The notes under the pieces are model-generated. The model saw nothing but the letters and a program-made list of their open reading frames with translations. It searched no databases and was not told the DNA's origin. Made by a program: the position numbers and the translations under genes. A stretch of 64,000 bases of DNA from Comamonas testosteroni ATCC 11996 (GTDB lineage: Bacteria; Pseudomonadota; Gammaproteobacteria; Burkholderiales; Burkholderiaceae_C). Below are positions 58,833 to 64,000 of this stretch, one piece after another. Within the stretch, counting starts at the first letter, position 1. Each line of letters starts with the position of its first letter. The DNA is taken from positions 62,001 to 126,000 of the forward strand of contig NZ_AHIL01000043.1 of the NCBI RefSeq assembly GCF_000241525.1, in the 5' to 3' direction.

Positions 58833-59531
58833 ATGCCACGATCTTTCATTGCCCGGCCTTCGGCCGAGAAACCGACTTCACGCAACGCCCTGCTACTGAC
58901 GATGCTTGTGGCCGCCTTTGCCGCATTGGCGGGCGGAGTCAGCCAGGCCCAGAACCTTTATCGCAGTGTAGGCCCCGATGGGCGAGTCACTTATTCCGAC
59001 CGGGCCATCAGCCCCAACGCCAAGCCCAGCGCCGAAGCCGTGAGCAATGCCGATGGCCCGGCGTCTACGGCCAACGTGCAGCTGCCTTACGACTTGCGCC
59101 AGACGGCCAACCGTTACCCCGTCACGATCTATACGGGCAAGGACTGCGGCCCGTGCGACGAGGCTCGGTCGCATCTGCAGAACCGCGGAATCCCGTTCAA
59201 CGAGCGCACCATAGATACCAGCAGCGATGTTGCAGCGCTGCGCAAGCTCAGCGGACAGGACAACCTGCCCTTTGCCACCATCGGCAACCAGCACCTCAAG
59301 GGCTTTGGCGCCGACAGCTGGGACCAATACCTGAGCGCCGCAGGCTACCCCAAGCAGCCCCAGTTGCCGAAGAACTACAAAGCCCCCGCTGCCAAGCCCT
59401 TGACCGTACCGGCGCCAGCCGCGACCGATGCGGTCAAGCCTGCAGAGCGCCCCGCTGCACGCATCACGGCGCCCGCAGCCCCCGCCCCGGGCGCACCCAC
59501 ACCCGACAACCCCGCAGGCCTGCGCTTCTAG
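58833..59531 (+). CDS. Exported glutaredoxin-like protein with an N-terminal DUF4124 motif
   Basis: A 232-residue protein. I choose the ATG at 58833 because it puts the hydrophobic signal (ALLLTMLVAAFAALAGGVSQA, given here as about residues 19-39) near the N-terminus; the frame opens at 58659. After the signal comes QNLYRSVGPDGRVTYSDRAI, the DUF4124 motif, then a glutaredoxin domain (about 94-170) with the redox pair Cys105-x-x-Cys108 (KDCGPCDEARSHLQNRGI). The C-terminal 60 residues are Ala/Pro rich and probably unstructured. A periplasmic thiol-disulfide role is likely. Confidence 0.85.
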   Translation: MPRSFIARPSAEKPTSRNALLLTMLVAAFAALAGGVSQAQNLYRSVGPDGRVTYSDRAISPNAKPSAEAVSNADGPASTANVQLPYDLRQTANRYPVTIYTGKDCGPCDEARSHLQNRGIPFNERTIDTSSDVAALRKLSGQDNLPFATIGNQHLKGFGADSWDQYLSAAGYPKQPQLPKNYKAPAAKPLTVPAPAATDAVKPAERPAARITAPAAPAPGAPTPDNPAGLRF

Positions 59532-59546
59532 AATTCATGAACTTCA

Positions 59547-59600
59547 ATAAAATCAGGCTCTAACGCTTACCCATCAAGCGCTAGCAGCTATCAATTTCAT
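59547..59600 (+). repeat. Dispersed intergenic palindromic repeat, copy k (best copy)
   Basis: Sequence gctctaacgcttacccatca then agcgctagcagctatcaat gives the cleanest example of the family. It sits between convergent genes next to a terminator. Confidence 0.75.
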
Positions 59601-59632
59601 AAAAAAAGCCACCTGCACAAGCAGGTGGCTTT
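59601..59632 (-). terminator. Intrinsic terminator of rpiA
   Basis: A 12-bp stem (aaagccacctgc / gcaggtggcttt) around acaa, with a run of T on the minus strand, 18 bases past the rpiA stop. Confidence 0.92.
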
Positions 59633-59650
59633 CGGGCAGCTGCTTGCTGC

Positions 59651-60349
59651 TTAGTATTCCAGCGTCTGCACGCCTTGCGCGGTTCCCAGCAGGCAAACCG
59701 CAGCCTTCTGATGGGCAAACACGCCGACGGTCACCACGCCTGGCCACTGGTTGACTTCGGACTCGAAGGCCAGCGGCTCGGCGATCTTCAGGCCGCGGAC
59801 ATCCAGAATATGCTGGCCGTTGTCGGTCACCAGCGGCGCTCCATCCTTCATGCGAATTTGCGCCGTCACGTCAGCGCCCATGGCTTCGAAGCGACGGGCG
59901 ATCTGGGCAGCTGCCATGGGAATGACTTCCACGGGCAGTGGAAAATTGCCCAGCACTGGCACGCGCTTGGATTCATCGGCAATACAGACAAAACGTTGAG
60001 CCAGCGCCGCCACGATCTTCTCGCGCGTCAGCGCCGCACCGCCGCCCTTGACCATATGGCCCTTGCCGTCGATCTCGTCGGCACCGTCGATATAGACAGC
60101 CAGGCTGGTGACTTCATTGGCATCGAATACCTTGATGCCCAGGGCCTTCAGGCGCTCGGTACTGGCCACGGAGCTGGAAACGGCGCCAGGAATCTGATCC
60201 TTGATGGTGGCCAGTGCATCAATGAATTTGTTGACCGTGGAGCCTGTGCCCACGCCCACAATTTCACCAGCGACCACATATTTCAGGGCAGCTTGTCCGA
60301 CCAAAGTTTTCAGTTCATCTTGAGAAAGAGGTGCAGCAGATGTCGTCAT
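59651..60349 (-). CDS. rpiA: Ribose-5-phosphate isomerase A
   Basis: A 232-residue enzyme interconverting ribose 5-phosphate and ribulose 5-phosphate. The motifs are [15 protein letters not shown] (phosphate binding), [34 protein letters not shown] (as DGADEID and [10 protein letters not shown], with the catalytic Asp and Lys) and [12 protein letters not shown] start at the ATG at 60349; the longer frame from 60385 runs into the pyrD start region. Only 34 bases separate its start from the divergent pyrD start. Confidence 0.96.
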   Translation of the reverse strand: MTTSAAPLSQDELKTLVGQAALKYVVAGEIVGVGTGSTVNKFIDALATIKDQIPGAVSSSVASTERLKALGIKVFDANEVTSLAVYIDGADEIDGKGHMVKGGGAALTREKIVAALAQRFVCIADESKRVPVLGNFPLPVEVIPMAAAQIARRFEAMGADVTAQIRMKDGAPLVTDNGQHILDVRGLKIAEPLAFESEVNQWPGVVTVGVFAHQKAAVCLLGTAQGVQTLEY

Positions 60350-60383
60350 GAGGGAAAATCCAGGTAATCCAGCGATTATCTCC

Positions 60384-61442
60384 ATGTCTCTTATTCCTTA
60401 CTCACTGACGCGTCCTATTCTTTTCGGCATGGACCCCGAAGCGGCCCACGACCTCACCATGAACTTCATGGCCAAGGGTCAAAATACCTTGCTCCAGAAA
60501 GCCTGGGCGCGCCCTCTGATCAGCGACCCCATCGAGCTGGCGGGCCTCAAGTTCCCGAACCGCGTCGGCATGGCCGCCGGCCTGGACAAGAATGCACGCT
60601 GCATCGATGCGCTGGCCGCCATGGGGTTCGGCTTTGTGGAAGTGGGTACCGTCACGCCCCGCCCCCAGCCCGGCAACCCCAAGCCCCGCATGTTCCGCAT
60701 TCCGGAAAAGAACGCGCTGATCAACCGTCTGGGCTTCAACAACGAAGGCCTGGATGCTTTCCTGGCCAATGTGCGTCGCTCGCAGGTGCGTGCAAAAGCA
60801 GGAAACAATGGCGGCGCCATGCTGCTGGGCCTGAACATCGGCAAGAACGCCACAACCCCCATCGAAGAGGCCACCAGCGACTACATCAAGGCGCTGGACG
60901 GTGTTTACCCTCATGCCGACTACGTGACGGTCAACATCAGTTCGCCCAACACCAAGAATCTGCGTGCGCTGCAAAGCGACGAAGCGCTGGATGCTCTGCT
61001 GGGTGCTGTCGCCAATCGCCGCGAACAGCTTTCCAGCCAGCATGGCAAGCGCACGCCGGTGTTCGTGAAGATCGCTCCCGACCTCGATGAAGAGCAAGTC
61101 GGCGTGATTGCGGCGACGCTGGAGCGCCACGGCATGGATGGCGTGATTGCCACCAACACCACCATCAGCCGCGACGCCGTCAAGGGGCTGCCGCATGCCG
61201 AAGAAGCCGGCGGCCTGTCCGGCGCGCCCGTGCTCGAAGCCAGCAACCAGATCATTCGCCAGCTGCGCTCAGCCCTTGGCAGCCGCTTTCCCATCATTGG
61301 CGTGGGCGGCATCCTCAGCGGTGCCGACGCCGTGAGCAAGATCCGCGCGGGCGCCGATGTGGTGCAGATCTACAGCGGCCTGATCTATCGCGGCCCCGAC
61401 CTGGTCACCGAAGCAGCCCAGGCCATCGCTCATATGCACTGA
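60384..61442 (+). CDS. pyrD: Dihydroorotate dehydrogenase (quinone), class 2
   Basis: A 352-residue membrane-associated flavoprotein of pyrimidine synthesis. The N-terminal amphipathic segment ([22 protein letters not shown] in parts) binds the membrane and quinone. FMN and substrate motifs include [43 protein letters not shown] with the catalytic Ser, NTTISRDAV, and [19 protein letters not shown]. The start is the ATG at 60384; the frame opens at 60348. It diverges from rpiA. Confidence 0.97.
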   Translation: MSLIPYSLTRPILFGMDPEAAHDLTMNFMAKGQNTLLQKAWARPLISDPIELAGLKFPNRVGMAAGLDKNARCIDALAAMGFGFVEVGTVTPRPQPGNPKPRMFRIPEKNALINRLGFNNEGLDAFLANVRRSQVRAKAGNNGGAMLLGLNIGKNATTPIEEATSDYIKALDGVYPHADYVTVNISSPNTKNLRALQSDEALDALLGAVANRREQLSSQHGKRTPVFVKIAPDLDEEQVGVIAATLERHGMDGVIATNTTISRDAVKGLPHAEEAGGLSGAPVLEASNQIIRQLRSALGSRFPIIGVGGILSGADAVSKIRAGADVVQIYSGLIYRGPDLVTEAAQAIAHMH

Positions 61443-61472
61443 GTTTGACGCGTGGCCTGGCCGCGCCAAAAG

Positions 61473-61511
61473 AAACAGCCCGTCATGCCTGAGCCTGACG
61501 GGCTGTTTTTT
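61473..61511 (+). terminator. Intrinsic terminator of pyrD
   Basis: A 13-bp stem (aaacagcccgtca / tgacgggctgttt) with a 10-base loop and a T-run. It may serve the convergent minus-strand genes as well, since the stem is near-symmetrical. Confidence 0.93.
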
Positions 61512-61520
61512 CATGCCCCT

Positions 61521-61895
61521 TCAGCCGCGTGTACGTTGCTGCAGTTTGAGGATCCAGGGCAGTGCTGCGCTACCCCAGCGAATCAGCTTGCGTGGTCCCA
61601 GAACCATGAGCAAGCCACCCGCTGCCGCAGTTGCCAGTGGATGCAGGCGAACAAAAGACAGCAGCCGCTCAGGCAAGGGAGCCTCCGCGTCTACATGCGG
61701 AGTTTGCGTAGTGCGCAAGGCGAGTGCCTGCGCCTTGGCCGTGGCTCGGGCCTTGACGCGCGCGCGTTGCTTGGCAATGCGCGACAGCACCAGCTTTTGC
61801 TCGGCGGTCGCTTCATCCCAGAGCAGAGCATCCATGTCTGCGGGCTTGATGGGCTCCAGCTCTGTGGATCGCGAATCGGGAGAGATCCTGCTCAT
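61521..61895 (-). CDS. YqjK-like hypothetical protein
   Basis: A 124-residue protein, mostly helical and basic (KQRARVKARATAKAQALAL), with a short hydrophobic segment at about 86-101 (HPLATAAAGGLLMVLG). It lies one base after the holin-like gene and follows the DUF883 gene on the same strand, the order of E. coli yqjD-yqjE-yqjK. The E. coli YqjK protein is of similar size and position; sequence support beyond that is thin. Confidence 0.65.
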   Translation of the reverse strand: MSRISPDSRSTELEPIKPADMDALLWDEATAEQKLVLSRIAKQRARVKARATAKAQALALRTTQTPHVDAEAPLPERLLSFVRLHPLATAAAGGLLMVLGPRKLIRWGSAALPWILKLQQRTRG

Positions 61896-61896
61896 G

Positions 61897-62298
61897 CTAA
61901 ATCCTCTCCTTCAGCGCTTGCCAATCCGATTTGAGCTCGCGCCGCGTGAGCCTGAAAGGACTGGAGAGTTGATTGACAGCTGCCAGCAGTCGCCACAGCC
62001 CCAGGCCCCAGACCAGAACCCAGCCACCGACCAGCAGCCATGCCACCAGCCGACGATGCTCGCTGTCCCAGAACTGCACGAGCACAGCCATGGACAGGAC
62101 GATGAGCACGACCACGGTGAGTGCACCCAGCACAATGGCCAGCACCGCCAGCACTTGCATGCTGCGCTTGTGCTGCTGCCACTCAAGCTGGGCAAGATCA
62201 ACCCGATCTTCGGCCGCGATCGCGGCCTCGTTCAGATTGGCACGCCAGCGCTCCAGCAGGGAATCAAGACCTAGTAGTGAAATCAAATTCACAGGCAC
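61897..62298 (-). CDS. Phage-holin-family/YqjE-like membrane protein
   Basis: A 133-residue protein with two TM helices (about 48-73 and 84-107) after a helical N-terminus (WRANLNEAAIAAEDRVDLAQ). This is the YqjE or holin-3-like family often found next to DUF883 proteins in beta- and gamma-proteobacteria. There is no sign of a prophage here, so the holin name is a family label only. Its stop and the next gene's start are one base apart. Confidence 0.82.
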   Translation of the reverse strand: MPVNLISLLGLDSLLERWRANLNEAAIAAEDRVDLAQLEWQQHKRSMQVLAVLAIVLGALTVVVLIVLSMAVLVQFWDSEHRRLVAWLLVGGWVLVWGLGLWRLLAAVNQLSSPFRLTRRELKSDWQALKERI

Positions 62299-62323
62299 TT
62301 GTCCTTTTGCAGCTCAGCAATGC

Positions 62324-62635
62324 TTAGCGACGACCCAGCATGAAACCCAGCAGTGCACCCACTGCCAGCGCGGCACCGGCGACGCGCCAGGGTTCGTCAT
62401 GAGCGTAACGATCCGCCACATCGGCAGCTTCACGTGCCTGGCGAGCGGCATCCTGAGCCGCACGCACGGCAGACTCGCGCACGTTGGCCATGCCGTCGTC
62501 GATGCGCTGACGAAGCACGCCGATTTCAGGAAGCTTGTCCAGTTCACGGGCAGACAGCAGACCACGCAGATCGCTGACCAGTTTTTCCAGATCGTCTTGG
62601 GCGGTGGAAACGGCGTCGGAAACAGAGCGTGACAT
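62324..62635 (-). CDS. DUF883 (ElaB/YqjD-like) membrane-anchored protein
   Basis: A 103-residue protein with a helical, charged N-terminal part (TAQDDLEKLVSDLRGLLSA), Ala-rich middle (AAQDAARQAREAADVADRY) and one C-terminal TM helix followed by Arg-Arg (VAGAALAVGALLGFMLGRR). This is the ElaB/YqjD layout; the E. coli relatives bind ribosomes and sit in the membrane in stationary phase. The ATG at 62635 is chosen; AAAGGAT lies upstream. It heads the three-gene set. Confidence 0.9.
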   Translation of the reverse strand: MSRSVSDAVSTAQDDLEKLVSDLRGLLSARELDKLPEIGVLRQRIDDGMANVRESAVRAAQDAARQAREAADVADRYAHDEPWRVAGAALAVGALLGFMLGRR

Positions 62636-63098
62636 ATCGATCCTTTCAATGTGACGAAATTGGAATATCGCATGCACTTTGCAGTGCACCAAGATAGCTG
62701 CGAGACAGCAAGCATCAGGGCCGGCCGCTCATAAAACCTGCAGCATGTGAACATCTTACAGAAAACGCACCGCCTCTAAGAAACTCGCGGGCCTGCAGCA
62801 CTGTCGGACAGCAGCGAAACTGCCTTGCGTCAAGGACATACAAAGCCACCCAAGGCTCCAAACCGATCTGTTTGCTGCAGCAGCCGTTGCGGTGGCGCAG
62901 CACATCGAACTCAGACTGCGCTCAGGCACGCCATGTATGCATCAGCTTGATCTCCAGAACTTGCCACCAAGTAAAGCCGATTACATACGGCAACACACCG
63001 ATTGCTTAACAGTTCATTAATAAAGTGACTGCATGCTCGGCGGCAAGTCATCTTCTCGCGAGATTTCCATTCAAAAAAACTCCTGGGCAAGCGAAGAC

Positions 63099-63112
63099 TT
63101 GACTCAAATCAA
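63099..63112 (+). promoter_or_regulatory. FNR/ANR-type binding site upstream of ttrB
   Basis: TTGAC-tcaa-ATCAA matches the FNR consensus TTGAT-N4-ATCAA at nine of ten positions. Its centre (63105.5) is 41.5 bases before the start predicted from TATAGT at 63135-63140, the geometry of a class II FNR-activated promoter. Confidence 0.8.
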
Positions 63113-63134
63113 GTGACACAAACGGCAACTTTCA

Positions 63135-63140
63135 TATAGT
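63135..63140 (+). promoter_or_regulatory. Predicted -10 element of the ttrB promoter
   Basis: TATAGT, giving a transcription start near 63147 and a leader of about 85 bases. A -35 box is replaced by the FNR site, as expected. Confidence 0.55.
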
Positions 63141-63231
63141 CAATTAGACATAAAAGATATTAATTTAATACTATTTTGTGTTTAAGGCATCGGGGTTTTC
63201 TGGTGCCAGTGCGACGATGAAAGGAAGGGCC

Positions 63232-64000
63232 ATGCCACTTCAGAAACGAGAATTCTCCGACTGCTCAACCAGCAGCTCGGACTGCACCTGCAGCACCCCA
63301 TCCATTGCCCGGACACCTCAGCAGGCAGTGACAGCGCCCACCAAGCGCGGTTTTTTGCAGGACTTGATTGCCATGGCCGCCAGCTTCGGCGTTGCGGGCA
63401 GCGCCCGCGCAGCGCTGCCCGGCGACCCCAGCTTCCAGCCCCTACGCCGACCCGGCATGGAAGGCAAGCGCTTCGGCATGCTGGTCGATATGCGCAAGTG
63501 CATTGGCTGCCAGGCCTGCACAGTGAGCTGCTCGGTCGAAAACCAGCCCCCTATCGGCCAGTTCCGCACCACGGTGCTGCAGTACGAGATCGACCAGGCC
63601 GGCGACACGGCTGCCGCTATGGTCAGTCTGCCGCGACTGTGCAACCACTGCGATGAACCGCCTTGCGTGCCCGTCTGCCCGGTACAAGCCACATTTCAGC
63701 GCACCGACGGAATCGTTCTTGTCGACAACGAGCGCTGCGTAGGCTGCGGCTATTGCGTACAGGCCTGCCCTTACGACGCACGCTTCATCAATCACGAAAC
63801 GCAGACCGCCGACAAATGCACCTTCTGCGAACACCGCCTGGAAGCCGGTCTGCTGCCCGCCTGCGTGGAAAGCTGCGTGGGCGGTGCGCGCGTGATTGGC
63901 GACCTGAACGACGCACACAGCGAAATCAACCAGCGCATCAATGCTCACAAGGACGAGATCAAGGTCCTCAAACCCGGCATGAAGACCAAGCCGCATGTCT
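63232..64000 (+). CDS. ttrB: Tetrathionate reductase iron-sulfur subunit B (partial)
   Basis: The first 256 codons, still open at the right edge. Sixteen cysteines form four ferredoxin clusters: Cys90-93-96-100, 137-140-145-149, 169-172-175-179 and 196-199-211-215. The blocks RKCIGCQACTVSCSVENQ, PRLCNHCDEPPCVPVCPVQA and YDARFINHETQTADKCTFC agree with TtrB as I remember it, and LEAGLLPACVESCVGGAR with its C-terminal part. TtrB passes electrons from the membrane subunit TtrC to the molybdopterin subunit TtrA, allowing respiration on tetrathionate. The N-terminus before the Tat-like TKRGFLQDL is about 38 residues longer than I expect and has three Cys. AAGGAAGGG precedes the ATG. ttrC and ttrA should follow outside the window. 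Confidence 0.92.
   Translation, partial: MPLQKREFSDCSTSSSDCTCSTPSIARTPQQAVTAPTKRGFLQDLIAMAASFGVAGSARAALPGDPSFQPLRRPGMEGKRFGMLVDMRKCIGCQACTVSCSVENQPPIGQFRTTVLQYEIDQAGDTAAAMVSLPRLCNHCDEPPCVPVCPVQATFQRTDGIVLVDNERCVGCGYCVQACPYDARFINHETQTADKCTFCEHRLEAGLLPACVESCVGGARVIGDLNDAHSEINQRINAHKDEIKVLKPGMKTKPHV

Larger units (their letters stand above)
62636..63231. other. Long intergenic region between the DUF883 and ttrB genes
   Basis: About 600 bases. The left part is GC-rich with no supported gene. The right part (from about 63000) is AT-rich and holds the ttrB promoter: an FNR-type site (63099-63112) and TATAGT (63135-63140). Confidence 0.6.

Noticed and set aside
61897-62298. Holin-like protein as a sign of prophage
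   Set aside because: The neighbours are YqjD/YqjK-like and housekeeping genes; no phage structural, lysis or integrase genes are present.
62823-62835. ccttgcgtcaagg as a second FNR-like site before ttrB
   Set aside because: The half-site spacing is wrong for FNR and it lies about 300 bases from the predicted start.

Overview
The window reads as ordinary chromosome of a GC-rich beta-proteobacterium of the family Comamonadaceae, most likely Comamonas. This is inferred from gene content (pmm-waaA, pcm-rhodanese-tolC, a lipoyl-fused lpdA beside aceE/aceF, DUF3100 with an M20 amidohydrolase) and from a recurring intergenic palindrome. I see no prophage, insertion sequence, CRISPR array, rRNA or tRNA gene.

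Layout. 0-2.1 kb: start of a ZnuD-like TonB receptor (cut by the left edge), a small His-rich exported protein upstream of it, and msrA. 2.3-9.6 kb: a tripartite efflux set (adaptor, RND pump, TolC-type outer-membrane factor) with a pcm-like methyltransferase and a rhodanese between pump and channel. 9.7-15.5 kb, minus strand: waaA and a phosphomannomutase/phosphoglucomutase (envelope sugars), prpE (propionate activation) and an isochorismatase-like hydrolase. 15.8-21 kb: NlpC/P60 peptidase, GlsB/YeaQ membrane protein, a DUF697-like protein, an EVE-domain protein, a putrescine importer (puuP) behind a leader that ends in a terminator-like hairpin, and an aromatic-acid-exporter-like protein. 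21-31.5 kb: amidohydrolase, MFS carrier, aldo/keto reductase, DUF2167 and DUF2322 proteins, a diguanylate cyclase, and a ybdK-type ligase coupled to a cation/proton antiporter. 31.9-35.6 kb: M20 amidohydrolase and DUF3100 membrane protein, divergent from a LysR regulator. 35.6-43.7 kb: a MoxR-type ATPase joined abruptly to a VWA-like gene that has lost its N-terminal half, a SnoaL-like protein and DHA2 efflux pump divergent from another LysR gene, yjdM, an ACS-family MFS carrier and a GFA-family enzyme. 43.8-44.3 kb: two near-identical palindromes exactly 50 bp apart, and a frameshifted hipA remnant.

44.4-55.4 kb is the pyruvate dehydrogenase block: aceE, aceF, an unidentified gene and lpdA on the minus strand, divergent from a PAS-domain histidine kinase and a FixJ-type response regulator. 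55.5-62.6 kb holds housekeeping genes (folD, prlC, a secreted glutaredoxin-like protein, rpiA, pyrD) and a YqjD/YqjE-like membrane set. The right edge carries the first 256 codons of ttrB (tetrathionate reductase iron-sulfur subunit) behind an FNR-type site placed at -41.5 from a predicted start.

Most worth a second look: the puuP leader, the MoxR/VWA deletion, the paired palindromes beside the hipA relic, the dispersed intergenic repeat (about a dozen copies), and the FNR-type ttrB promoter. All functions are read from the sequence and from memory of the families; no search was run.
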